From Sunxiuqinia rutila (GTDB lineage: Bacteria > Bacteroidota > Bacteroidia > Bacteroidales > Prolixibacteraceae), in the NCBI RefSeq assembly GCF_050589705.1, contig NZ_JBNGOT010000008.1, forward strand, positions 62,001 to 126,000: a stretch of 64,000 nucleotides of DNA, in the 5' to 3' direction. A program made the position numbers and the translations under genes. A model generated the notes under the pieces. It searched no databases. It saw only the letters and a program-made list of their open reading frames with translations, and was not told the DNA's origin. Numbering within the stretch: position 1 is the first letter of the stretch; every line of letters begins with the position of its first letter. Shown in pieces: positions 43,207 through 51,941 of the stretch.

Positions 43207-43215
43207 TCTGAACAC

Positions 43216-44514
43216 ATGAATATAGAACAACTTTACGAACAGTTTCTAAAGCATCCCACCTTATCGACTGACAGTCGACAAATTACTCCCGGATGTATTT
43301 TCTTTGCCCTGAAAGGGCCCAATTTTGACGGAAACAAGTACGCTGCCGATGCCTTGGAGAAAGGAGCAGCCTACGCGGTAGTTGACAGTATGAACCTGCC
43401 AGAAAACGACCGATTCTTTGTCGTTCGCGATGTGCTTACTACCCTACAGCAACTAGCTGCCCATCATCGCCAGCAACTGGCAATACCCGTACTGGGGATT
43501 ACCGGAACCAATGGCAAAACAACCACCAAAGAACTGATCGTATCCGTTCTGCAACAAAAGTATAAGGTAAGTTCTACCCAAGGCAATTTAAACAACCATA
43601 TTGGCGTTCCTCTCACCTTGCTATCCATGACCAGCCAAACAGAGATTGGCGTTGTGGAGATGGGTGCTAACCATCCGGGAGAGATTGCCGCCCTTTGCCA
43701 AATTGCCGATCCGGATCTGGGCATAATCACCAACATCGGGAAAGCACACTTAGAAGGGTTCGGCTCCTTTGAAGGAGTTATTCAAACCAAATCAGAGCTT
43801 TATGACTATCTGCGCAATAAGCAGGCTGCCTGCTTTATCAACCAGGATAATGAGCTGCTAATCCGACAAGCCCAAGGGCTTGAGCAGTTAAGCTACGGAC
43901 AGTCAGAACAGGCACAACTTCGTGGCGAAGTACAGGAGTCACCGTACTACCTCACCGTAAAAGCCCTTTTTCCAAAAGGCTGGCTTTACCTGAAATCGAA
44001 ACTGATTGGAAACTACAATTTTGAAAACATACTGGCAGCAGCCCGCATTGGTCTGCACTTCCAGGTTGATCCGCTGGCCATCCAGAAAGCTATTGAAAGC
44101 TACTTGCCCAGTAACAACCGCTCGCAACTCATTACCCAAGGCAGCAACAAGCTTATCATGGATGCCTACAACGCCAACCCAACCAGCATGATGGCTGCAC
44201 TGAAAAACTTCACAGCAATGAATCATGCTGGCAAAATTGTCATTTTAGGTGATATGCTTGAACTGGGCGGACAATCGGCTATGGAGCACCAAAAGATTGT
44301 CGATTTCTTACAAACGCAAGAACTGGAGAAGATCCTCCTGGTTGGCCCTGAATTCGAAAAAACGGAAACGAACGCTCTAAAAGCAGAGAAGTTCGACCAT
44401 GTCGAACTTCTCTCTGACTACCTATATCAACTAAAACCATTTGTGAATAAATTGATTCTGATTAAAGGCTCACGCGGCATAAAACTCGAACGCGTCCTTT
44501 CCTTGTTTCTATAA
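43216..44514 (+). CDS. murF: UDP-N-acetylmuramoyl-tripeptide--D-alanyl-D-alanine ligase
   Basis: 432 aa from the ATG at 43216; the frame extends upstream only to a TTG inside the gldJ terminator. Mur ligase blocks are intact: P-loop GITGTNGKTTTKELI, VVEMGANHPGEIA, NIGKAHLEGFGS, and MDAYNANPTSMMAALKNF with GDMLELGGQS. It adds D-Ala-D-Ala to UDP-MurNAc-tripeptide in peptidoglycan synthesis. Separated from gldJ by the terminator, so partly independent. Confidence 0.96.
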   Translation: MNIEQLYEQFLKHPTLSTDSRQITPGCIFFALKGPNFDGNKYAADALEKGAAYAVVDSMNLPENDRFFVVRDVLTTLQQLAAHHRQQLAIPVLGITGTNGKTTTKELIVSVLQQKYKVSSTQGNLNNHIGVPLTLLSMTSQTEIGVVEMGANHPGEIAALCQIADPDLGIITNIGKAHLEGFGSFEGVIQTKSELYDYLRNKQAACFINQDNELLIRQAQGLEQLSYGQSEQAQLRGEVQESPYYLTVKALFPKGWLYLKSKLIGNYNFENILAAARIGLHFQVDPLAIQKAIESYLPSNNRSQLITQGSNKLIMDAYNANPTSMMAALKNFTAMNHAGKIVILGDMLELGGQSAMEHQKIVDFLQTQELEKILLVGPEFEKTETNALKAEKFDHVELLSDYLYQLKPFVNKLILIKGSRGIKLERVLSLFL

Positions 44515-44543
44515 ATTTATTCTCTAAAGTGCTTTTGTAAACG

Positions 44544-44912
44544 TTAAGCAACTGGCTTCTCTACTTTAAGCACTTCTGAAATTGCCTGCTCCAGTGTCGC
44601 TTTGGGTAAAGCCCCTTGCGCCATCTGGGGTTGGTTATCTTTTGGAACAAACAACAAGGATGGAATACTCTGAATACCGAACATCGACGATAATTCACGT
44701 TGATCTTCTGTATCGACCTTGTAAATTTTGATGGCCTCTCCATACTCTTTTTGTAACTCCTCCAAAACCGGCGCAATCATTTTACATGGGCCACACCAGT
44801 CGGCATAAAAATCAATTAAGCAAGGTGCATCACCTTCGTATTTCCAATCTTTATTTTGTTCAAAGTTGAAAACTTTCTCTTTAAATGTCTCTTTGGTTAA
44901 ATGTTCTAACAT
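44544..44912 (-). CDS. trxA: Thioredoxin
   Basis: 122 aa with the canonical FYADWCGPCKMIAPVL active site and the cis-Pro segment IQSIPSLLFV. N-terminal extension of about 15 residues is short and without a signal peptide, so it is cytoplasmic. It lies convergent to murF. The promoter upstream has a TATATTTG box 21 bp before the ATG. Confidence 0.95.
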   Translation of the reverse strand: MLEHLTKETFKEKVFNFEQNKDWKYEGDAPCLIDFYADWCGPCKMIAPVLEELQKEYGEAIKIYKVDTEDQRELSSMFGIQSIPSLLFVPKDNQPQMAQGALPKATLEQAISEVLKVEKPVA

Positions 44913-44932
44913 GACTTTCTATTTTTATTATG

Positions 44933-44960
44933 CAAATATATAAATTTTTAGATATCTAAA
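44933..44960 (-). promoter_or_regulatory. trxA promoter with overlapping palindrome
   Basis: On the minus strand TATATTTG (44940-44933) is a consensus -7 box. A perfect 14-nt palindrome, TTTAGATATCTAAA, at 44947-44960 sits just upstream, next to where the -33 contact would be. This would be a natural operator. Confidence 0.45.
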
Positions 44961-45024
44961 TATCAATCGCCGTGCCATTTTTATTTTCTACCCCATATTA
45001 GACTTTAAGGTAGAGAAATAATTG

Positions 45025-45032
45025 TAATTTTG
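45025..45032 (+). promoter_or_regulatory. TAnnTTTG promoter box of the CCA-adding enzyme gene
   Basis: TAATTTTG matches the consensus, 66 bp before the ATG at 45099. A weak -33 (ACTTTA) lies near 45003. Confidence 0.4.
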
Positions 45033-45098
45033 GCACAGTTTTAAACAATTTGTCACACTTGCATCTTTTATTAAGGTTTAAAACCTCTTATTTATTTC

Positions 45099-46511
45099 AT
45101 GAAAAAACATTTGCAACACCCTATATTCTCTATCATTTCGGAAGAAGCCGATCAGCTAGGACAAGCCTGTTTCGTTATAGGCGGTTTTGTCAGAGATTTA
45201 TTACTGAAAAGAAATTCACCGGACATTGATGTGGTCACTTTAGGCAGTGGTATTGAACTTGCCAAAAAAGTAGCGCGCAGAATTGGTCCCAAAACACCCG
45301 TCAGTGTTTTCAAAAACTTTGGTACAGCCATGCTAAAGTATCAGGAACTGGAAGTTGAATTTGTTGGAGCTCGAAAAGAATCTTACCAGCACGACTCCCG
45401 CAAACCCATTGTCGAAGACGGCTCTCTGGAAGACGATCAGAAAAGGCGCGACTTTACTATTAATGCACTGGCCATTTGTCTGAACAAGGACCAATTTGGA
45501 GAGTTGATTGATCCTTTTGGCGGAATTGAAGATTTGAAGAAAAAAATTATTCGCACTCCGCTGGATCCCTCCATCACCTTCTCCGATGATCCGCTTCGGA
45601 TGATGCGTGCCATCCGTTTCTCAACCCAATTGAATTTTATAATTGAAGAAAAAACCCTCGAAGCAATTGCACAAAATAAGGACCGCATTAAAATTGTTTC
45701 CAACGAGCGAATCATTGAGGAGCTAAATAAGATTATTTTAGCCGACAAGCCCTCCAAAGGCTTTAAGCTACTGGAAAAAACCGGTTTATTGAAACTCATT
45801 TTCCCCGAGCTAAACCAGCTAAAAGGCCGTGAAGAGGTTAATGGCATTGGACATAAAGACAACTTCTACCACACCCTGGAGGTACTGGACCGCATTGTTC
45901 CAAATACCGATAACTTGTGGTTGCGCTGGTCAGCCCTGCTCCACGACATTGCTAAACCGCGCACCAAGAAATTTATTCCCGGTCAAGGCTGGACATTTCA
46001 TGCCCACAACTTTATCGGAGCGAAAATGATTCCCGGCATTTTCCGCCGCATGAAGCTGCCCATGAACGAAAAAATGAAATACATCCAAAAGATGGTTTCC
46101 CTGCATATGCGTCCAATCGTTCTGTCGGAAGAAGAAGTCACGGATTCGGCCATACGCCGTCTGCTGTTTGAGGCCGGTGATGAAATTGACGATCTGATGA
46201 CCTTGTGTGAAGCAGACATCACTTCGAAGAATGAGACCAAAGTAAAACGGTACCTCAAAAACTTCCAACTGGTTCGCGAAAAGCTAAAAGACCTGGAAGA
46301 GCGGGATCATATCCGTAACTTTCAACCACCGGTTTCCGGCGAAGAGATTATGGAGGTTTTCAATCTCTCCCCTTCCCGCGAGGTGGGTGATATAAAAAGT
46401 GCCATCAAAGAAGCAATTCTTGAAGGAGAGATTCATAACAACCATGACGAAGCCTTTGAATACATGATTAAAGTAGCGGAGAAAATGGGATTAAAGCCAG
46501 TGAAAGAATAA
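45099..46511 (+). CDS. cca: CCA tRNA nucleotidyltransferase with HD domain
   Basis: 470 aa. The class II nucleotidyltransferase head has GGFVRDLLL, the Asp pair in SPDIDVVTLG, and the RRDFTINALAICL motif; the middle has DPLRMMRAIRFSTQLNF and the tail has an HD domain (RWSALLHDIAKPRTKKF). It completes or repairs the 3' CCA of tRNAs. Poly(A) polymerases share this head, but the HD-containing Bacteroidota type is generally annotated as CCA-adding. Single gene. Confidence 0.92.
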   Translation: MKKHLQHPIFSIISEEADQLGQACFVIGGFVRDLLLKRNSPDIDVVTLGSGIELAKKVARRIGPKTPVSVFKNFGTAMLKYQELEVEFVGARKESYQHDSRKPIVEDGSLEDDQKRRDFTINALAICLNKDQFGELIDPFGGIEDLKKKIIRTPLDPSITFSDDPLRMMRAIRFSTQLNFIIEEKTLEAIAQNKDRIKIVSNERIIEELNKIILADKPSKGFKLLEKTGLLKLIFPELNQLKGREEVNGIGHKDNFYHTLEVLDRIVPNTDNLWLRWSALLHDIAKPRTKKFIPGQGWTFHAHNFIGAKMIPGIFRRMKLPMNEKMKYIQKMVSLHMRPIVLSEEEVTDSAIRRLLFEAGDEIDDLMTLCEADITSKNETKVKRYLKNFQLVREKLKDLEERDHIRNFQPPVSGEEIMEVFNLSPSREVGDIKSAIKEAILEGEIHNNHDEAFEYMIKVAEKMGLKPVKE

Positions 46512-46539
46512 AAATCTATAGGAATTCACCAGATACTCA

Positions 46540-46571
46540 AAGGAGAGCATTGTTAGCAATGATCTCCTTTG
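46540..46571 (+). terminator. Hairpin after cca
   Basis: A 13-bp stem with one mismatch (AAAGGAGAGCATTG with CAATGATCTCCTTT, loop TTAG) lies 28 bp past the stop. There is no T run on either side, so it may be a weak or Rho-assisted terminator. Confidence 0.4.
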
Positions 46572-46653
46572 CTGTTCATAACAACAGTCTTCGGGTCGAA
46601 ATTACACATCAATTCACCGATACATCAGGCGAAATCTTTTTCTTAGGCGAAGT

Positions 46654-47676
46654 CTAATTCGCTTGTTCCAGCTTTAACAATACAGGCAAATGATCGCTAA
46701 ACCCACCATGGTATTTGAACCCAACATACGTCCGATTTAGTTTTTGACCTTTGAATTTGGCGTCAGCTTCAAGCAAGAAAGGTAATGTTACCGGCGCAGC
46801 AAATTCAGGACGTGTGTGCCACCCCTGAACTTTCAAAAGCTGATCAGAAACCAGTATTTGATCAAAAACCGTCCAGGCCTGGCGGTATTTTATCGTTCCT
46901 TGCTTCCACTTACTAGCCAGATTTATCAGCTCGCCATCGATAGCTAAGTTGTCTTTCCGCTTCGCTTGTAAACCATCCAGCAAACTTTTGTTTTGAGGCT
47001 GGTCGTTAAAGTCCCCCATCACCACCACTTTGGGGTTCGGCTTTAAAAGCTGAATACCATCAATAGCCCCACGCAAAGTTTTTGCAGCCAACATGCGCTC
47101 GTTTTCTGTTTCGGCTTGACCTCCGTAACGCGAAGGCCAATGATTAAAAAACACATGAATCGTATCCCGTCCGGGTAATTGAAAGGTAGCTGACAAAATC
47201 TCACGGGTGGTCATTAGCCGCTGCTTACCATCATAAACAGGCCAATAGTAATAATCAACAGGGGTTATGTGATCCGACCGAAACAGGAGAGCAACATCAA
47301 TTCCTCGCTCATCGGGCGAGTCTTTGTGAATCACCGAATAATTGTAATTCTTCAAAGGCGTTGTTTCCAACAACTTCTCAAGGACCTGGCTATTTTCAAC
47401 TTCACACAAACCAATAATTTCCGGAGGCTCAAAACCGGCACTTGCCAAAATCACTTTGCTTAGCCGGTTAAGCTTCTCATAAAACCGTCTGTTGGTCCAC
47501 CGCCGATCACCTTCCGGCAAAAATTCATCATCATTGGTCAATGAATCATTCACCGTATCAAAAAGGTTTTCAACATTGTAAAAAAGGATATGAATCGTAG
47601 ATGGAGATTCTGACTGCCCGAAAAGGTTCCAACTAAAGATAAAATAAATCAACAAACACAGTCCAAGTTTGACCAT
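46654..47676 (-). CDS. Exported endonuclease/exonuclease/phosphatase-family protein
   Basis: 340 aa with a signal peptide (about 1-20, ending LFGQ). The family core is intact: FYNVENLFDT, IGLCEVENS, MGDFNDQPQNK and the SDHLPVLLK His-Asp pair. Members hydrolyse nucleic acid or phosphoester bonds; the exported form may scavenge phosphate or nucleotides. Last gene of a four-gene minus-strand unit with a DUF1343 protein, a symporter and a beta-helix lipoprotein; 9 bp after the latter. Confidence 0.85.
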   Translation of the reverse strand: MVKLGLCLLIYFIFSWNLFGQSESPSTIHILFYNVENLFDTVNDSLTNDDEFLPEGDRRWTNRRFYEKLNRLSKVILASAGFEPPEIIGLCEVENSQVLEKLLETTPLKNYNYSVIHKDSPDERGIDVALLFRSDHITPVDYYYWPVYDGKQRLMTTREILSATFQLPGRDTIHVFFNHWPSRYGGQAETENERMLAAKTLRGAIDGIQLLKPNPKVVVMGDFNDQPQNKSLLDGLQAKRKDNLAIDGELINLASKWKQGTIKYRQAWTVFDQILVSDQLLKVQGWHTRPEFAAPVTLPFLLEADAKFKGQKLNRTYVGFKYHGGFSDHLPVLLKLEQAN

Positions 47677-47685
47677 GACAACGTT

Positions 47686-49155
47686 TTACCGGGCAACCTT
47701 CTCAATCCGCTCATAAGCGCCTAAATCCGGACCGGCATCATCGGTTCTCCCCTGATTCAGCAAGTCCAAAGGATACTGCTGGCCAATACGACGCAAACCA
47801 GCATCTTTAGCAGGGCTTAAAGTATCCAGTTCGAAGTTTAGCTTTTCGTAGGGATCTTTAAACTTAGGATCGATACCACGGAGAATTCCAGAAAAATAGT
47901 CCGGATCTGAAATATTAAAGGTGTCAGACACCTGCAGTAAGCAGTGATCAAAATTGTAGTTAAAACCAGCCTCATCTGATATACCTAGTTCCAGCTCGTT
48001 GCCCGAACTAATATTCCCGGTAATAATACTGTTTGCAAAATTGGCCTTTTCTAAATCACCCACATAGCTGACACTTTCGCCTGAAGACTGATCAATGATC
48101 AGCAAATTGGAAAGCACCAAAGAAGCTGAAGAACGCGAAGTTCCGGAAAATCCGCCCCAATAGTTGGCAATGGTGGTATGGTAAAAATCGTATTCGCCTC
48201 CAACAAGCAAAGCTGCTGCGTAAAATCCACAATTCGTGATCAAACAATTGTAGGCTTTAATTTTCGATTTAAGGGAAAAAATGCCGGCATAAGCATGGTT
48301 GTAAATCTTTGTGTTGCCCAACTCTACCGTGGCATAACCTTCATCTTCAATGTTACCCACCTGCAGGCCAATATTGGCATTTTTAATTTCAGCATAGTTA
48401 AACACATTGCCATGGCTTCCGGAGAACAGCAACAAGCCATTCCACTGGTCGGGCACATCCTGATAAACATCCTCCAAACGGTCGCCCTGAAAAACAATCG
48501 GTTGCCCAAACTCTCCCTGCGCTTTTATCCGGCCCCGAACATACAATCCGGCATTATCATGAAAGTAAATCTTTGCTCCAGGATCTATGGTCAACACTTC
48601 TCCGCTGTCCACATAGGCATAGTTATACACCAAATAAGGCTTATCCGCCGTCCAAGTCGTCGTTTTTATCCGAGCATCCCGTACCAGGTGAAAATCCTGC
48701 CCCCAAGCAACCAAATCAATATCCTGAAACGAAGCATTGGTCGTAAACTCGATGGAGTCCTGAACAACCATGGCCATGTTATTTCCCGTAGGATCAATGG
48801 TTACTTCAACAAAAATGTAAATACTGTCTTGGGGAGGAATCTCCAAATCAAACACTTCATTTTCGGCGATCCCGTTAACATTCAGGCGAAACTTCGATTC
48901 ATCGCCTTTTGCCAAACGAACCGACGAAATTAATAATTTCTGATCGTAGGGGTTATAAACTTTAAGATGTTGGGTGGTTGAACCGATTGATGTAAAAATG
49001 GTGTCAAACATGACCGTATCAGCAGAAAACGCTAACTGCACCTCATTGATAGAAACGTACTTCTCGTCCTCGCATGAAATAACCACTACAAGAATTAAAA
49101 GCCCAATGATTATGTGTAGTATTTTTTTCACAAGCTGTTTTAGGTTAAACGCCAA
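47686..49155 (-). CDS. Beta-helix-like surface lipoprotein
   Basis: 489 aa with a lipoprotein signal (IIIGLLILVVVISC). The middle is built from short repeated strands (NAGLYVRGRIKAQGEF and YNHAYAGIFSLKSKIKAY) typical of right-handed parallel beta-helix proteins. The end reads PLDLLNQGRTDDAGPDLGAYE, a common ending of Bacteroidota beta-helix lipoproteins. The start is uncertain: TTG at 49155 is the first start in the frame, and a GTG lies eight codons on. Likely surface-exposed; ligand unknown. Confidence 0.7.
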   Translation of the reverse strand: MAFNLKQLVKKILHIIIGLLILVVVISCEDEKYVSINEVQLAFSADTVMFDTIFTSIGSTTQHLKVYNPYDQKLLISSVRLAKGDESKFRLNVNGIAENEVFDLEIPPQDSIYIFVEVTIDPTGNNMAMVVQDSIEFTTNASFQDIDLVAWGQDFHLVRDARIKTTTWTADKPYLVYNYAYVDSGEVLTIDPGAKIYFHDNAGLYVRGRIKAQGEFGQPIVFQGDRLEDVYQDVPDQWNGLLLFSGSHGNVFNYAEIKNANIGLQVGNIEDEGYATVELGNTKIYNHAYAGIFSLKSKIKAYNCLITNCGFYAAALLVGGEYDFYHTTIANYWGGFSGTSRSSASLVLSNLLIIDQSSGESVSYVGDLEKANFANSIITGNISSGNELELGISDEAGFNYNFDHCLLQVSDTFNISDPDYFSGILRGIDPKFKDPYEKLNFELDTLSPAKDAGLRRIGQQYPLDLLNQGRTDDAGPDLGAYERIEKVAR

Positions 49156-49228
49156 AAAGATTGCTAATAGTATTTCAAAAGTACGAAATGATTTTTACAA
49201 ATTTTAACATTTTTAACAATCAGTGGGT

Positions 49229-50671
49229 TCATTTCTTCTCTGAACTAAAAACTAGCCCCAAAAGCATAAGTAAACCATTCAATATCAGCAACTCAAAACC
49301 AAACTCATATCCGTTAAATAATTGTTTCGAAAAACGGGCTATTAAAAATGTAAGCACTGGCGCTCCAACGGCAATGAATGGCACCAGGCGATCACGCACT
49401 TTTCGTTGAAATAAAATGGCAAAAACAAATAAGCCCAGAATGGGGCCGTAGGTATAACTTGCAGCTTTAAAAAGGGCAATAACCACGTTTTCGTCGTTTA
49501 TAATATGAAAAATAAGAATGACCAGAACCAATAATCCAGAGAATCCTAAATGAATCCATTTCCGATACTTCATTTTAGCATTATTCTTCAGTTGATCCAT
49601 CTGAAGGAAATCAATTGAAAAGGCCGTTGTCATTGAAGTCAGGGCGGAATCGGCACTGGAGAACGAAGCTGCAGTAATTCCAAGTAAAAAGGCAATAGCC
49701 ACCGCACCTCCCAAATGATTCAATGCCAACATCGGATACAAATCATCTCCGGCATTGGACACATCAATTCCGGAATGCGAAGCAAATTGGTAGAGCATGG
49801 TCCCCAAGCTCATAAAAAGCATTACAATAAACACAAACAGCACACTGAAAACCAGCATGTTTTTCTGCGCTTCCCGCTTCGATTTGCAAGTCAGGTTTTT
49901 CTGCATCAAATCCTGATCCATCCCATTGATGGCCAGGGTCATGAAAATGCCGGCTACAAATTGTTTCCAGAAATAATTTGGCGATCGCCAGTCCCAAAAG
50001 AATACCTGCGACATATCGCTATGGTAAACCCGGCTGAAGATACCGGCCGTGCTGTCCTGTATGTCTAGCCGACTAATCGTAAAAATCGTCAACAAAACAG
50101 CCAGCACCAAAAAGGTCGTCTGCAAGGTATCGGTCCAAACAATAGTTTTAATCCCTGCCCGGTAAGTGTAAATCCAAATCAAAAACACCGTAATGCAGAC
50201 GTTTGCCCAAAATGGTATTCCAAAAGCGCCAAAAAACGCATACTGCAAAACCACCGCCACCAGGTAAAGCCGAAAAGCAGCACCAATCAATTTTGAAATC
50301 AGGAAAAAGAACGAAGCTGTTTGATGACTTAAACTCCCCATCCGCTCTTCTAAAAAGGAATAGATGGAAATCAGTTTCAGACGATAGTAAAAAGGCAACA
50401 ACAGAAAGGCCACCAGCCAGTACCCAACTAAATTTCCAAAAACAAACTGCAAATACGAAAAGGCAGAGTTTCCCACTTCAGCCGGCACGGAGATAAAGGT
50501 TACGCCCGACAAGGTAGCCCCCAGCATTCCGTAGGCCACCAAATACCAGGGAGAAGATTGATTGGCATTGAAGAAAGTGAACTGGTCGACATGGCGCGAA
50601 GTAAGCCATGAGACAAGCATGAGCAAAATAAAATAGCCTAAAACAATAGCCAGCGCCAAATAAGAATCCAT
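49229..50671 (-). CDS. Sodium:solute symporter (SSS family)
   Basis: 480 aa with about 12-13 transmembrane helices in the order usual for the SSS family (LALAIVLGYFILLMLVSWLTSRH at the N terminus, YLVAYGMLGATLSGVTFISVPAEVG, and the GITAASFSSADSALTSMTTAFSID segment that carries the sodium-site serines). Substrate cannot be read from sequence. Position 5 bp after the NamZ-like gene suggests uptake of an amino sugar or muropeptide, by inference only. Confidence 0.88.
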   Translation of the reverse strand: MDSYLALAIVLGYFILLMLVSWLTSRHVDQFTFFNANQSSPWYLVAYGMLGATLSGVTFISVPAEVGNSAFSYLQFVFGNLVGYWLVAFLLLPFYYRLKLISIYSFLEERMGSLSHQTASFFFLISKLIGAAFRLYLVAVVLQYAFFGAFGIPFWANVCITVFLIWIYTYRAGIKTIVWTDTLQTTFLVLAVLLTIFTISRLDIQDSTAGIFSRVYHSDMSQVFFWDWRSPNYFWKQFVAGIFMTLAINGMDQDLMQKNLTCKSKREAQKNMLVFSVLFVFIVMLFMSLGTMLYQFASHSGIDVSNAGDDLYPMLALNHLGGAVAIAFLLGITAASFSSADSALTSMTTAFSIDFLQMDQLKNNAKMKYRKWIHLGFSGLLVLVILIFHIINDENVVIALFKAASYTYGPILGLFVFAILFQRKVRDRLVPFIAVGAPVLTFLIARFSKQLFNGYEFGFELLILNGLLMLLGLVFSSEKK

Positions 50672-50676
50672 GCCAA

Positions 50677-51831
50677 TTAGTTGAAGTCGGGGTAAATTAA
50701 ATAGTTCTTCCGGATGGTGTTGTAGGCATCCAGTTCTTTTTGCCAGCCTTTTTCAATAGTCTCCAGGCTCTTCCCGGCCCGAATTTCTTTTAACAGTTCG
50801 TCGGTTCCGGCCAGCAGGTTAAACCAGCGCTCGCGGGTTAAAAACTCAGACTTATCCTCAAACTTATGGTAGAAATCCAAAAAGTATTTCAACGTAAACG
50901 TTTCATCAAGCGGGGCAGTGCGAAGGTCAACGCCATAACATAGTTTGCCCAGTTGCTTCGGATTTTTAGACATCCCATCAATGCTTTCAGGGGTAAACTG
51001 AAAATCGCCCATTCGCTCATCCGGATAACCAATAACCTGAAACGGGAAATAGGTTCCGCGCCCAATGCTGGCACTGGTTGCTTCAAAAAAACACAAGGAA
51101 GGGTATAAGCGTATGGATTGGTCATTGGGCAAATTAGGAGATGGTTTTACCGGCAAAGAGTAAGGCATGTCATGCGTGTAGTTAGCCACCGGAACAACCG
51201 TCAGGTCGCAGGCCACCTCATTTTCCAGCCAACCTTCGCCATTCATCATTTGAGCCAGCTCACCAACCGTACAGCCATGCACAACCGGTATGGGGTGCAT
51301 CCCTACAAAGGATCGGAATTCAGGCTTTAAAACCGGGCCGGCAATGTAATCGCCATTGGGGTTGGGGCGGTCAAAAACAAAAAGCGGTTTGTTATTTTGG
51401 GCACAAGCTTCCATTACATAATGCATGGTGCTGATGTAGGTGTAAAACCGCACCCCCACATCCTGAATGTCAAAAATCAAAACGTCCAAATCGGCCAACT
51501 GATCGGCTCGCGGTTTTTTGTTTTCCCCGTAGAGCGAAACCACCTCAATACCGGTTTTAGGATCACGCTGATCAGCGACCACTTCTCCGGCATCCGCATT
51601 TCCACGAAACCCGTGTTCAGGACTAAAAACCCGCTTTACAGCAAGCTTATTATTCAGTAAGAAATCGAGTAAATGCAGCTCGCCAACGGTTGAAGTGTGG
51701 TTACAAATCAAGCCAATGGTCTTGCCTTCCAACTGAGATAAGTACAAATCCGTTCGTTCTGCACCGGGCTGAATTTCCTGAGCTGAAGCCTGACAACCGA
51801 TCAGAAATAATAACATCCAAACAATACGCAT
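50677..51831 (-). CDS. DUF1343 protein, NamZ-type exo-N-acetylmuramidase
   Basis: 384 aa. N-terminal export signal with a possible lipobox (LLFLIGC). DUF1343 blocks are recognisable: GLICNHTSTVGELHLLDFLL, FSPEHGFRGNADAGEVV, FDIQDVGVRFYTYISTMHYVMEA and FVFDRPNPNGDYIAGPV. The characterised member NamZ releases MurNAc from the non-reducing end of peptidoglycan fragments. It heads the minus-strand operon and is divergent from a NagZ-type enzyme, which strongly suggests cell-wall salvage. Confidence 0.85.
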   Translation of the reverse strand: MRIVWMLLFLIGCQASAQEIQPGAERTDLYLSQLEGKTIGLICNHTSTVGELHLLDFLLNNKLAVKRVFSPEHGFRGNADAGEVVADQRDPKTGIEVVSLYGENKKPRADQLADLDVLIFDIQDVGVRFYTYISTMHYVMEACAQNNKPLFVFDRPNPNGDYIAGPVLKPEFRSFVGMHPIPVVHGCTVGELAQMMNGEGWLENEVACDLTVVPVANYTHDMPYSLPVKPSPNLPNDQSIRLYPSLCFFEATSASIGRGTYFPFQVIGYPDERMGDFQFTPESIDGMSKNPKQLGKLCYGVDLRTAPLDETFTLKYFLDFYHKFEDKSEFLTRERWFNLLAGTDELLKEIRAGKSLETIEKGWQKELDAYNTIRKNYLIYPDFN

Positions 51832-51890
51832 AATAAATAATCGTTCTATTCATCACGAAGTTAAGAAAACATCAGATATAACAAACCGCA

Positions 51891-51921
51891 TTTTAGCATT
51901 CATCAATCTTTGCTAATTTTG
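51891..51921 (+). promoter_or_regulatory. Promoter of the GH3-serine hydrolase gene
   Basis: TTTT at 51891-51894 and TAATTTTG at 51914-51921 are separated by 19 bp, a near-perfect match to the TTTG-N19-TAnnTTTG pattern. The ATG follows 20 bp later. Confidence 0.5.
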
Positions 51922-51941
51922 CTCCTTGAAATTCTAGAAAT

